A stretch of DNA of 64,000 nt from Charina bottae (lineage: Eukaryota; Chordata; Lepidosauria; Squamata; Charinaidae): positions 65,792,001 through 65,856,000 of the forward strand of contig JALMGJ010000001.1 of the NCBI GenBank assembly GCA_023362775.1, given 5' to 3'. The notes under the pieces are model-generated. The model made no database searches, was not told where the DNA came from, and was given only the letters and a program-made list of their open reading frames with translations. Position numbers and translations under genes: made by a program. This document shows, one piece after another, positions 38,946 through 50,255 of the stretch; within the stretch, counting starts at the first letter, position 1, and each line of letters starts with the position of its first letter.

Positions 38946-39149
38946 GCAAAGAATGGAATTAGAGAAAGAAAGTTTGTGTTTAAAAGAAGCAGAGAAAATG
39001 CAGAATGATTTGGATTGAAATAAAAATTGAAATGGGTGAAAAGGGCTAAACAAGAAGTCTCCAGTAGAGTGAATTGAATTAAACATAAAAAGTGATGCAA
39101 TAATTTGGGATGAAACCCAATAATTTGGGATGAAACTGAAGTGAGGAGA

Positions 39150-40680
39150 TCTGGAAGGAATATTTTAGAGATTTGTATGGGATTAACAGTAATATGTTAA
39201 AGGGTGGAGTTGTAATAAATACTATAAATGTTATAGCCAAGAAAAAAAATATGAAATGGAAGTCATAAATATTGTGAGAATGTCAAAAAATGTTAAAACT
39301 GCAGAGTAACTGGTGTAACTGCAGAAATGTTAGAATAGGGATGTGGTTTTCTTATGGCATGGCTGCCAGCGACTTGTTTATAGTGTATGTGTGAAGACTG
39401 CATTTGTGAGGGACGCTTGGAAGAATGTCATTATTGTTCCATTATACAAAGGAAAAGGTAGCAAGATTGAACGCAAAAATTAAAAGGGGATTAGTTTACT
39501 GTGCCTAGGAAACTGGCAGAATTTTGAATGAAAGACTATGAGACATGAACATGAGCAAAATTTGGGAAGTGCATTGTAGCTTTATGCCAAGCTGGGACCA
39601 GGTTTTTGCTCTTAAACAGGTCATTGAGAAATGTATGAATATGAGAAAGCAAGTTTAATATATATTTGTAGAAAAGTACAATGAACTAAGTAGGCTTGAA
39701 TTATGGAATGTTTTGAGTGAATATAGAGTTGAAAATTGGTTGCTAAACGAGTCAGTAACAGCAAATGATGGAAGTAAAGCCTATGTGATAATAAACTGAA
39801 TGCTTAGTGAAATATTCCCTTAGAAAGTAAAGCAAGAATGTGTGATGTCCCTTTGTTGACTTACGTATTTATGGATGAATGTATAAAGGCAAGGCTATAG
39901 TGATACTGTTGCATATATTTTTATGATTTTAAAAGAATATGAAGGCTAGTTTTAAAAGCCAAGCCTAAAAGTTTTTTTTTCTGTGGGCTCCAGGAGAGCA
40001 CATGTTAACTCCCCTCTCAGAAATGTTAATTGCTTGGAGCCACAGAGTCTAGTAGTTTAGCCAATCAGAGTTACCTTCCCAAATAAAGTGATAAGTTGCC
40101 TAGGTGATTGGTCACATGTCAAGCCCTGTCCAATCAGGTACTGCCAAGTAGTGGTAAAATCTTTAAATTGTAAATCTGCCTTTTGTCTTCGTTACCTTGC
40201 TGTTATCTCTCTGTTTTGTCTTCTCTACAATGTGAGTACGGGGCTATGTTAATTAAGCCATGAGCTTCTCTTCGGCTGAAGAAAGCAAGCTAAGTTACTG
40301 TTCTTTCTTTTTAAAATAAAAAGCAACTTTTTTTTTACTGCAAGTTTTCAGTTCGTTTGTCTCTTAATATTTCTATGACTCTGATCTCACAAATTTTTAT
40401 AAACTACAATAGATACTAGGTTAAGAATGTGAATATATCTGTATAATGCCAGGTTGTTGGCTAAGAACTGGAATTATCTGCAGTGAATGTTAGACAGACT
40501 GTGTGATACAATGAGGAGTATGGATTTGAAGTTTAATGTATCAAAGACCCAAGGTATTTTTTATTTCATAAGGAAAATGAAGCAAACAATTGCAAATTAT
40601 ACATAAATGACAAGAAACTAGATGAATTTGTGTTCTTTGACAAAGTGTTGTGAGGAATGAATATCAAAAGTGGTAAAAAA
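39150..40680 (+). mobile_element. Decayed LINE, first part
   Basis: Readable reverse transcriptase pieces with many stops: AWKNVIIVPLYKGKGSKIE (about 39418-39475), GISLL, then DQVFALKQVIEKCMNMRK (about 39597-39650). Near 40500 there is MRSMDLKFNVSKTQ-like sequence. It is split by the LTR-like repeat at 39982-40391, and the next piece lies beyond the CR1/L3 insertion at 42765. Clade not assigned. Confidence 0.5.
39982..40391 (+). mobile_element. Probable solo LTR
   Basis: Begins tgtgggctccagg and ends gatctcaca. It contains two CCAAT-type words (agccaatcag, gtccaatcag) and aaaataaaaagc as a polyadenylation signal. No target duplication was found, so the ends are provisional. Confidence 0.45.
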
Positions 40681-42764
40681 TTTATTTATTATTTATTTAT
40701 CGAATTTCTATAACCGCCCATCTCCCCCTCAAGGAGGGACTCTGGGCGGTTCACAACATAATATCAATAAAATACAATAAAAACAACAATAAAAATATAA
40801 ATAGAATAAAAATCCAATAAAATCCAAGTGGTAGGTGGTTCTTACGGTGACATTGAACATATTTAAAATATTTGAGATATTTAAGGCGGCTCTAGGGAAT
40901 CAGCCATCCCCAGGTTTGACCACTTTCCTTTTTGCCCCAGGCGAGATCACAGAGCCAGGTTTTTAATTTTTTACTGAAGTCCAGGAGTGAAGGGGCCTGT
41001 CTTATCCCTGGTGGGAGGATGTTCCATAGGGCAGGTGCTACTGCAGAGAAGGCTCGCCTCCGGGACCCCGCTAGGTGGAATTCTTTCATAGAGGGGGTCC
41101 GCAGCATGCCCTCTCTGCAGGATCGGGTGGGATGGGATGATGTAATGGGGATGAGGCGGTCCCTCAGATAACCTGGTCCCATGCCACGTAGGGCTTTAAA
41201 GGTGATAACCAACACCTTGAATTGGACCCGGAAGCAAACTGGTACCCAATGCAGCTCACGGAGCAGAGGTGTTATGTGTGATGATCTTGGTGCACCTAAA
41301 ACTGCCCGTGCAGCCGCATTCTGCACCAGCTGTAGCCTCCGGATATTCTTCAAGGGTAGCCCCATGTAGAGTGCGTTACACTAGTCTATATGGGAGACAA
41401 CCAGGGCATGAGTGACTGTTCGAAGGGCCTCTCGGTCAAGGAAAGGGCATAACTGGCGCACAACACGAAGTTGAGCAAAGGCCCTCCTGGCCACAACTGC
41501 CACCTGCTCTTCGAACAGGAGTCGTGAGTCCAAGAGGACCCCCAAGTGATGCACTGGGTCTGTCTGGGGTAGTGCAACCCCATCCAGAACTAAAGATGAC
41601 AAATTCCCAGAAACCAAGGGGCCATTAATCCACAGCCACTCTGTCTTACCAGGGTTCAGCTGAAGCCTGTTTTTCCCCATCCAGACCCCTACAGCCCCCA
41701 GACACTTGGACAGGGTGGTCACTGCATCACTTACTTCACCCAGGATGGAGATGTATAACTGGGTATCATTGGCATATTGATGATACCTCAGCCCATGGTG
41801 ACGGATGATCTCACCCAGCGGTTTCATGTAGATGTTAAAAAGGAGCGGCGAGAGTACCGAGCCCTGTGGGATCCCACAAAGAAGGGCCTGTGGACTGGCT
41901 CTCTCGCTCCCTATCAACACCGACTGGGACTGGCCCTGGAGGAAGGAGGTGAACCAGCGCAAAACCACGCTGCCCACCCCCAACTCCCTGAGCCGTCCCA
42001 GAAGGATACCATGGTTGACGGTATCGAACGCCGCTGAGAGGTCAAGAAGAGCGAGAATGGATGCATTGCCTCCATCTCGCTCCCGCTAAAGATCATCCAT
42101 AAGCGTGACCAATGCAGTTTCCGTCCCATGACCCGGCCTGAAACCTGACTGAAAGGGGTCCAGATAATTCGTTTCATCCAGAGTCCTCTGGAGCTGCAAC
42201 GCCACCACCTTCTCAACCACCTTCCCCAAAAAGGGGAGGTGGGAGACTGGATGAAAATTATCCAGTATAGTAGGGTCCAGTGATGGCTTCTTGAGGATGG
42301 GGTTCACCAGCGCTTCCTTGAAAGCTGCCAGAAACACCCCCTCTCTCAAGGATGTATTTACCATCGCTTGGACCCAACCACAAGTCACCCCCCAAGCTGC
42401 TTTCACCAGCCAGGAGGGACAAGGATCTAATTGGCAGGTGGTGGCATTTACAGACTGGAGGACTCTGTCCACTTCCTCAGGACCAACAGGGTCAAACTGC
42501 TCCCAGATAACAAGGTGAGTACGTTCCCTGGGTGTCTCCACAGACTCTGCCTCGTGCTCAGAGTCCAACTTGGAGCGGATCCAAGCGATTTTATCCTGCA
42601 GATGCCTCGAAAATTCCTCAGCCCAACCCTGTAGATGAACTTCTGACTCCCCTTTCCCCAAAAGGGATCGGGTAATCTTAAACAGGGTCGCCGGGCGGCA
42701 TTCTGTGGATGCAATCAGAGCGGAGAAATATTGGCTGTATATGAGAGCTTGCATCTCCCCACTT
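40681..42764 (-). mobile_element. CR1/L3-type LINE, 5' truncated
   Basis: Runs on the minus strand from about 42764 to an (AAAT)-rich tail at 40681-40700. The 3' UTR shows the family hairpin (gaaccgcccagagtccctcc ... gatgggcggtt). It sits inside the older LINE at 39150-42950. Confidence 0.88.
40892..42754 (-). pseudogene. CR1/L3 reverse transcriptase with two stops
   Basis: One continuous frame of 621 codons, broken only by TAG at 42086-42088 (after LVTLMDDL) and TAG at 41381-41383 (after VVSHID). It lacks the endonuclease. Visible blocks are VNPILKKPSLDPTILDNFHP, PFLGKVVEKVVALQLQRTLD, FQSGFRPGHGTETALV, SAAFDT, GIPQGSVLSPLLFNIYMKPL and the active site, which reads YANDTQ instead of YADDTQ. 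The C-terminal half follows the same blocks as the other copies and ends QTWGWLIP. The D-to-N change would inactivate the enzyme independently of the stops. Confidence 0.9.
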
Positions 42765-42950
42765 AGTTATATGGAAATGAGAATTGGGTATGCCAAGAGA
42801 AACAAACAATTAAGTTGAGTCCAGTGGCAATGAAGAACTATGAAAAACAAGAAGAGAGGGGCTGAAGAATAAATGAATATGAAATGAATGCAAAGTGAAT
42901 AGCAAATGAGAATCACATTGCAAAACAAACATATGAAGAGTGAATGCGTT
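42765..42950 (+). mobile_element. Decayed LINE, continuation
   Basis: Reads YGNENWVCQEKQTIKLSPVA followed by MKNYEK, the conserved post-RT block YGxExWVxQ of the same LINE as 39150-40680. Confidence 0.45.
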
Positions 42951-43354
42951 GAGAACAGAGGTGTTCTCTAGCTGGTTTGGTCCAGTTTGTGTGATTCAGT
43001 TGTTAAATTCTTCGTCTTCCTCGGAGGAAGAGATACAGGCCCAACAGACTGAGGTTGCGCGATCTCCAACAGCATCCCCTGAGGACTTCTCTCTGCACTC
43101 TTGTTGCCTACCTCCTCCAGAGCTGTGAGCCTGCATTGCTGTGGCAAGGGAATGAGGCTAATCTGGTTCCCCATTAGGCAGAATCCAGGAAGAAAGTCCA
43201 GCATATGTTGTTCATTTATGAGGAGGCAATGGCACAACAGGTGAAATGACTGTTTATTACTATTTGAGCAGGTTTTTTTTGGTATAGATCAACTTCCTTA
43301 CACAGTGGGCTAGCCAAAAGGAGTAGTAGTAGTAGTAGTCAGGGGAGGCGTGGT

Positions 43355-44125
43355 CACTCATCATCATCATTGGCGATCACTCGTAGCCGAGTAAGATTGT
43401 CTTCCAAGGGTAAAATTTTAACAGTGGATCCGTAAGTGGCTATAAAGGCCAATTCTGGATACGCACAACCTCCCACAATGAGGGCATAGGTTTCTGGGTG
43501 GGAGACGGTCATGATGAGGGTTTGCTTGACGTGCCATCCTCTTAGCTCGTTTCTCCCTTTCGCCCTGTACTCGTGCTTCTTAAAAGTCCATAGCGCCTTT
43601 AATAAAGGCTGACCTCCAATTGAAACGCTCATGAGTTAGGGCTTCCTAGTTCTCAATGCTGATATTACATTTTTTAAAATTAGCTTTGAGAGTGTCTTTG
43701 AATCTCTTTTGCTGTCCACCAATATTCCGTTTTCCATTCTTAAGTTGGGAGTAAAGTAGCTGCTTTGGAAGACGATGGTCAGGCATTCGAACAACATGGC
43801 CGGTCCAGCGAAGTTGATGTTGGATGATCATTGTTTCAATGCTGGTGGTTTTCGCTTCTTCTAATACGCTAACATTAGTCCGCCTATCTTCCCAAGTAAT
43901 TTGCAGAATTTTTTGGAGGCAGCGTTGATGGAATCTTGCAAGAAGTTGGAGGTGGCGTTTGTAGAGGGTCCATGTTTCACAGGCGTACCGAAGGGTTAGT
44001 AGTACAATGGCTTTGTAAACAAGCATTTTGGTCTCCCTGCGAATGTCCCGATCCTCAAACACTCTACGCTTCATTCGGGAGAAAGCTATACTCGCAGAGC
44101 TCAGGCGATGCTGAATTTCAGCGTC
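43355..44125 (-). mobile_element. LINE 3' end, left copy of inverted pair
   Basis: Minus-strand frames give RKRVFEDRDI-like start (KRRVFEDRDIRRETKMLVYK), LRYACETWTLYKRHLQLLAR, RWTGHVVRMPDHRLPKQLLY and GGQQKRFKDTLKAN, the C-terminal part of a non-LTR element. A tail ending in (ATG)n follows, seen as tcatcatcat on the plus strand. The block VVRMPDxRLPKQLLY is shared by an ingi/Vingi-like group, but clade is uncertain. Confidence 0.65.
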
Positions 44126-44139
44126 GATCCCTCCGCAGC

Positions 44140-44740
44140 GCCATCAATCCAGCTTAAAGGTGTGTCACTAGAAAATGTTGACCACTTTTCTTATCTCGGC
44201 AGCCATCTATCTACAAAAGCCGACATCGACGCTGAAATTCAGCATCGCCTGAGCTCTGCGAGCATTGAAACAATGATCATCCAACATCAACTTCGCTGGA
44301 CCGGTCATGTTGTTCGAATGCCTGACCATCGTCTTCCAAAGCATCTACTTTACTCCCAACTTAAGAATGGAAAACGGAATATTGGTGGACAGCAAAAGAG
44401 ATTCAAAGATACTCTCAAAGCTAATTTAAAAAAATATCAGCATTGAGAACTGGGAAGCCCTAACACATGAGCGTTTCAATTGGAGGTCAGCCTTTATTAA
44501 TGGTGCTATGGACTTTGAAGAAGCACGAGTACAGGGCGAAAGGGAGAAAAGAGCTAAAAGGAAGGCATGTCAGGCAAACCCTCATCATGACCGTCTCCCA
44601 CCCGGAAACCTATGCCCTCATTGTGGGAGGTTGTGCGTATCCAGAATTGGCCTTTATAGCCACTTACGGATCCACTGTTAAAATTTTACCTTTGGAAGAC
44701 AATCTTACTCAGCTACGAGTGATCGCCAATGATGCATGTA
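44140..44740 (+). mobile_element. LINE 3' end, right copy of inverted pair
   Basis: Reads GVSLENVDHFSYLGSHLSTK and DIDAEIQHRLSSAS. It then jumps directly to IETMIIQHQLRWTGHVVRMP, so about 200 bp present in the left copy (from FSRMKRRVF to the word before SIETM) are missing. It goes on to the same C-terminus and tail, ending gatcgccaatgatg. It faces the left copy head to head. Confidence 0.65.
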
Positions 44741-44937
44741 TGCACATACGCATGCATGTATGAATGCATGTAACTCATCAATCAATATTTAATTTTGAAG
44801 AAAAGTCAAATAATTATAATGCTTAGACCATTAACATTCAAAATTGTAATTAATATTTATAGAATATCCATTTTTTTCTTTTCACATATGTACATTTAAC
44901 ACTCCAAGGCATTTACATAATAGAAAATTAAGAATTT

Positions 44938-45040
44938 TATTTATTTATTTATTTATTTATTTATTTTCTATCCCGCCTTTATTATTTTTATAAATATCTC
45001 AAGGCAGTGAACATACAGTACCTAATACTCCTTCCTCCTC
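44938..45040 (-). mobile_element. tRNA SINE, left part
   Basis: The tail half of the same SINE family as 10543-10782, ending at cttcctcctc where the copia element begins. The head half resumes at 48895. Confidence 0.75.
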
Positions 45041-45436
45041 TGTTGGGGTTTGTATATACCCAGGAATTTACAGATAGATAAATTATACTGGAGAGGCTTG
45101 ATATCTAGGTGAGAGGGGAATTATTCTGCAAGTCACCCAATTAGCAGCCATTGTTGTAGGGATGATGTGGCAGTGATGACTCATACTACAGGTGCTGTGA
45201 TTTAGTTGGGTGTGGCAGATGATGAGAGTGACCTATAACGTGATAGGTCAGTATTCGTATAAAGCAGAGAAGATGTGGTGTTCTTTCTTCTCGTTGCTGT
45301 TAAACTTCTCATCGCTGTATTCCATCTCGTTGCTGTATCATTTGTTACAGCTGTTGGATGTACTTGGACTACGTATGTATATAAAGTAAATAGGCTATTT
45401 TATCTAATCTCTGCTTGAGTGTCTATTTACTGCATA
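45041..45436 (+). mobile_element. Probable 5' LTR of the copia element
   Basis: Begins TGTTGGGG and can be taken to end at tttactgca (45436). A TATA-like gtataaagca lies at about 45256. The end is inferred because no 3' LTR is present for comparison, and no clear primer-binding site was recognised. Confidence 0.5.
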
Positions 45437-45725
45437 GAACGTGGATCACTGGTGTCTTGGAAAAAGGAGCAGGCCGCCTCACGGTGCGCACTCTGACGGG
45501 TTATGGGCCCAGCAGTGGAACGTGTGCAGCTGGTATGCTGGCATGGCTGTGAGGACTTTGGAAGCCTATCCAGGAGTTGTTTGGATATTTGGGGCAAGTT
45601 TGGAGCTTTTACAGGTACCGTGCCTGGCTGTGTATTTTTCCTAGGCCTGTTTGCAGCTGAAGGACGTTCTGATAAAGTCTGTGCTATTTATTCATCGGTG
45701 TCTGCCCAGGAGGGGCTGAGGAGCG

Positions 45726-46953
45726 ATGAGCACAGTGAAAATGCAGTCTACTATTGGAGGTGGTTTCCCTCTGGAAAGGCTGAATGGCTCCAATTATCTG
45801 TCGTGGGCGTACAAGATGGAAATGTTTTTTCGCTGGGAAGGTATTTGGAAAGCCGTCCATGAGCCACCAGACGAGTTGGACACTGAGGAAGCTATTTTGC
45901 AGAATGAGAGAGCATTGGCAAGCATAATTTTATGCTTGGAGGACAGCCAATTATGTTATGTTAGAGAATTCCAGTTAGCTAGTAGGTGTTGGGAAGCTTT
46001 AAGAAATGTTTATCTTAGAAGCACACCGTTATGCAAGGTTATGTTGACAAGAAGATTGTATCATGCTAAATTACATGACAGTGGTAGTATTCTAGTAGTA
46101 TTTGCATTATATGACTGGCTTGTTCCTAGAGTTAGCACAGAGAGGTATGCAATTCTCAGAAGCGCATAAAGTTTATGTAATTCTCAGTTCACTTAATGAA
46201 ACATGGGATAATTTAGCTACCAGTTTCGGGTCTTTATCTGAGAGGGATTTGACCATAAATTATCTGACTGGGAGACTTCTGGAGGAGGAACAAAGAAGGA
46301 AAGATTATAACATAATTAAGCCAAAGCAGAGCAGTATGTCTGTTGGGGAATGTTGTTCTTGTAACACTGATAAAATCTTATCTGTAAAGCATAAATGTTT
46401 TCGCTGTGGGTCTGAAATGCATTTGCAAAAGGACTGTAATGTTGCACGCAAGGCAAAGGTCAAGCTGAGGATTGCCAAGCAATGGAGTGCTGTCCAGCTG
46501 TCAGTGATAAATTCTACTGGAAGGAATTTAAAGGAGACGTGGCTTCTGGACAGCCGAGCAAGCGAAAATATTGCCAATAACAGGAAGATGTTTAAAAGGT
46601 TTATGCAGGCTGAACGGGACCATGTTAGCCTGGCAAATGGAAGTTTTGCATCTGTTACTGGCAGAGGGTTTGTGTTTGTACCTAGTTTGAATATTGAATT
46701 ATCTATACTATGTGTACCAGACCTAGAGTACAATATCCTAAGTGTTTCTCAGTTGGATAAACAGGGATATGATGTAAGGTTTGGGAAGGGTGAATGCATT
46801 GTTATGCAGAATAATCATGTCTGTGGTGAGGGTTTATTGCAGAACAGTCTGTATGAGATGAAACCCAAGACAGATGTAACCCATGATGTAGCATGTCAGA
46901 TTTCTCGTATGAAATTGGCAAATATTTTCTGTACGGAGAAAAGTGTCTCATGA
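45726..46953 (+). pseudogene. Copia gag and protease, frameshifted
   Basis: Gag opens with FPLERLNGSNYLSWAYKMEM, the usual copia start. The frame changes at about 46100, where HYMTGLFLELAQRGMQFSEA continues in +1. A CCHC zinc knuckle, CFRCGSEMHLQKDC, lies at about 46399-46440. The protease site reads LLDSRASENI, with arginine where the family has glycine (DSGAS), so the aspartate is present but the motif is damaged. Gag normally packages the RNA and protease cuts the polyprotein. The frame ends at the LTR-like insertion. Confidence 0.85.
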
Positions 46954-47586
46954 TGACATAACGCCAGGTGGCTAGATAACAAAAAGCCTTCCCATAACTT
47001 TGAATGGCTTTGCTTACATCTCCATTAGATATGAATTGTTTACGTCTAGTTTCTAAACCTTCCCATGAGAACAATTCCCCCTGAAGCCTTCGTGGGAAGC
47101 CCTGGGAGAACAGGGAGGGGGAGATCATGTGCTTGCTTAGATGCAGCACTGCCACCCTGTACTATGGCCTACACAAAGGCCTGGTGTGTGTCACACCTAA
47201 CTTCCAGCCAATCAGAAAGCTGGAAGAACTGAATATCTAACCATGCAAAATAGTGTTCTATGCTTCTTGACTTTTTGTGTCTTTAGCCATGTAGTTCTTC
47301 ACGTGTATTCTACTTCTGCGGACTGGGCAGTGCGTAGTTATGCCTGGCTTTGGGTATAGGCCATGGCATGAGCTCTGGCCCTGGGATCAATACATGGATC
47401 TCTGCTTATAAGTGTGTATTTGTTTTTCCTTATTGCAATAATGTAACATTTGCATTTATTGCCTTAACTACATATGCATTTATTGCCTTATGCTACAAGT
47501 AAACACTTTTAGCCCTAAACGCTGCACTCTTGTCTGTTTATTCTCAAGCCTTGATTTTTCCCTTTAAACCAGCGTACATCCTATCA
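46954..47586 (+). mobile_element. LTR-like repeat inside copia
   Basis: Splits the copia frame between TEKSVS and the integrase zinc-binding part. It ends ttgccttatgctacaagtaa ... agccctaaacgctgcactct ... cctatca, matching the end of the repeat at 1787-2312, and has agccaatcag in its first half. Ends are placed by where copia coding stops and resumes; no clean target duplication was found. Confidence 0.55.
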
Positions 47587-47591
47587 TAGCA

Positions 47592-48362
47592 ATGATCAAC
47601 AAACCAAACCATGATTCATGTGAACATTTGTGGCATAGACGGTTGGGGCATCCAAGTTTCAAAGTGGTTGAAAAGATGTCTGAAGCAAGTTCTGGAATGG
47701 ATTTGAAACCGTGCCAAGCTTATCTGGATTGCACGGCATGTAAGGTTGCTAAGTCAAAGGTGTATCGTGTAAGCAAATTTAGTGATAGAAAGACACATAA
47801 ATGTTTTGAATTAGTTCACGCTGACCTAATTGGCCCATTACCAGCCACATTAGGTGGTGCTAAATATGTTTTAGTAATTGTGGACGATTTCACCAGATTC
47901 GGGTTCTGTTACCTATTGAAAGCTAAAAGCCAAACATTTGATAAGTTCAGGAATTGGGTGCAGTTTGTGGAACGTAGATATAGCACAAAGGTGTGTAGTT
48001 TACAGACTGACCGGGGAACTGAGTTTATGAGTGGCAGTTTTCAGCAATGGCTCAGTAGGAGGGGCATTGCGCACAGGAGAACAAATCCGCATAGTTCAGC
48101 TGAGAATGGCGTGGCGGAACGAAGAAATTTAGCGCCACAGACAGTAAAGGATTCACTGTTAGCTGACTCAGGGTTATCTGGAGGATACTGGGGAGATGCT
48201 ATACTGACTGCTAATTATTTAATTAACAGGTTGTGGAGTGTGTCTGTAAATCAAACACCATATTATATTCTGTATGGCAAGAAGCCATCATTAGCTCATT
48301 TGAAGGTGTTTGGGTGCACAGCCTATGTTCACGTGCATAAGGAAGTACGTAGGAAAGGGTAA
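47592..48362 (+). pseudogene. Copia integrase
   Basis: Integrase inserts the element DNA. The zinc-binding part is visible as HLWHRRLGHPSF and then CTACKVAK. The catalytic core has D in HADLIGPLP, D in LQTDRGTEF and E in SAENGVAERRN, so the DDE triad is intact. It continues NYLINRLWS and LKVFGCTAYVHVHKEV, and a frameshift at about 48360 separates it from the next part (VFVGYEPGTKGYRF). Confidence 0.9.
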
Positions 48363-48377
48363 GCTAAAGCACAGAAA

Positions 48378-48890
48378 ATGGTTTTTGTGGGGTATGAGCC
48401 AGGAACCAAGGGATATAGGTTCACTGATGGCAGAAGACTTGTTATTTCTAGATCAGCAAGTTTCAGCGAGCATAGCAATTGGCAGAAGTTACACGGAGGG
48501 AGTGAGGTTTTTCTTCCTAGTCAGAGACAGTTCGAGCTATCAGAGTGGCGAGAGTCCAGAGATGTGATTCAGGATGAAGAGGAATTAACTCCTAGTGTAC
48601 CAATGAAGCAGGATGCTACTGTATTGCGCAGATCTGAAAGAGTTAACAAGGGCATACCACCTCAACGTTACACACCAGGTGATGTTAAAGTGTGTTTTGT
48701 TAATTATGAACCTCGTAGCTATTCAGAGGCATTGGAGTTGCCACCACAAGAGCAGAAAAAGTGGAAAGCTGCTATGGATGTGGAAATGAATGCCATTAAT
48801 TCCCATAAGGTGTTTAAATCTACCAGGCTGCCTGAGGGGCATAGGGCAGTGGGTTGTAGGTGGGTTTATAAGAAGAAGACCTTCTTATAA
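48378..48890 (+). pseudogene. Copia reverse transcriptase, N-terminal start only
   Basis: After MVFVGYEPGTKGYRF and a linker rich in acidic residues, the frame reaches SYSEALELPPQEQKKWKAAM and HRAVGCRWVYKKK, the first block of copia-type reverse transcriptase. It then stops, with no active-site motif, so the copy cannot make a working enzyme. Confidence 0.85.
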
Positions 48891-48894
48891 AAAA

Positions 48895-49060
48895 TCCTCC
48901 TATTTTCCCCACAACAACCCTGTGAGGTGAGTTGGGCTGAGAGAAAGTGACTGGCTCAAGGTCACCCAGCCGGTTTTCATGCCTCAGGCGGGACTAGAAC
49001 TCACAGTCTCCTGGTTTCTAGCCCGGAGCCTTAACCAATAGACAAAACTGGCTCTTTTAA
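48895..49060 (-). mobile_element. tRNA SINE, right part
   Basis: The head half of the SINE interrupted at 45040. On the minus strand it carries the B-box-like gagttctagtcccgcc and gctgggtgaccttg. Confidence 0.75.
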
Positions 49061-50255
49061 AGCATATTTATTTAATATTTTAAAAAATATTTTAAAATAT
49101 TTAAGTATATTATATAAATATCATTGTATTAAAATAACTTATTGTACTAAAATTGAGAAAATGAAGCAATAGATGGTCTATATGGCTAGATTTAATAATA
49201 TGTTAAAGAATTGAGATATTTTTATATTAATATTTATGGATATACTTTTATTTTCTACAAATGTTACTCACTTATTCATTATCCTATTTTTTTCTGATTT
49301 TACTAGCACTGCTATATTTTTGTTGTTCTTTATCATATTTTTTGTTTGTTATACTTATCAATAAATATATTCAATAAAAATACTGAGAAAAAATTAAAAT
49401 AACTTTACTTATATCTTTCCCCCCAATATTTCTAAATCTGGATTCTTTCTTAGTCCAGGCACAGCTCTATCTTTATCTCTCTACACAGTATAGCTGATGC
49501 ATTCACATTCAGACACTGCATCTCTGGTTTTGGGAAAAAACAAAACAAAAGTGCCCTCACTAACATGTCTAGACAACTGAGGCCTGTTCTAGAGGCATTT
49601 TGCCTCTCCTTGTTTCACAAACAGATATCACAGTTAATGTACTATGGAAAGAAATGACATTTATAACTTACTGCAGGAATATAACAAATTTTTGAATTTG
49701 AAAGGTGCTGTTTTGAGGCAAGTAACGGTTACAGATAAGTTAGCTCAAACCAGTCAGTCTATTCTGGGACAACTCAATAGTCCATGCAGTTATACGTACA
49801 TTTAAAATTCATGGTTATATGCAATTGTATGCAAGTATTTTGATGTGATTTGGGCCTATGGACATTGGGTTTTATGCACATAGGTGCAATGCATAGGTAT
49901 CCAGAGGGCCTGGAGAACATCTTTTGGGTGGAATTGCATGTTTCTCAATTATCTATTAATGATGCTGTACTTCTGGATTTCCTACATCTGCAGGGGCTTA
50001 AATTAGATGACCTTTGTGATCCATTCCATGTTGTTGATTTTATGCTCATTTAGGAAGTGGGGGGGGGGGAGAAGAATTCTCAGAGACTGTTGAAGGGATA
50101 AAGTAATGTAAGGATGGTTTTATCAACAAGATGACATCTGAGACAATATGATACCATCCTAAAGTTAATGTTATAGATCCACTTCCTCCAATTTCTTGTC
50201 TGCTGAGATATTAAATACCACTGTCTCTTGAAAGTCTATCTTATATTTTACCTAT
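49061..50255. other. No gene seen
   Basis: AT-rich DNA without supported features. Confidence 0.5.

Larger units (their letters stand above)
45041..48894 (+). mobile_element. Copia-type LTR retrotransposon, 3' deleted
   Basis: Inserted in a SINE with the 5-bp duplication tcctc (45036-45040 and 48895-48899). Joining the SINE halves with one tcctc restores the sequence seen in the uninterrupted copy at 58522-58690. Contents are a probable 5' LTR, gag, protease and integrase, and only the first part of reverse transcriptase. The rest of RT, RNase H and a 3' LTR are absent. The last bases before the duplication are cttcttataaaaaa. A separate LTR-like repeat lies inside at 46954-47586. Confidence 0.8.
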
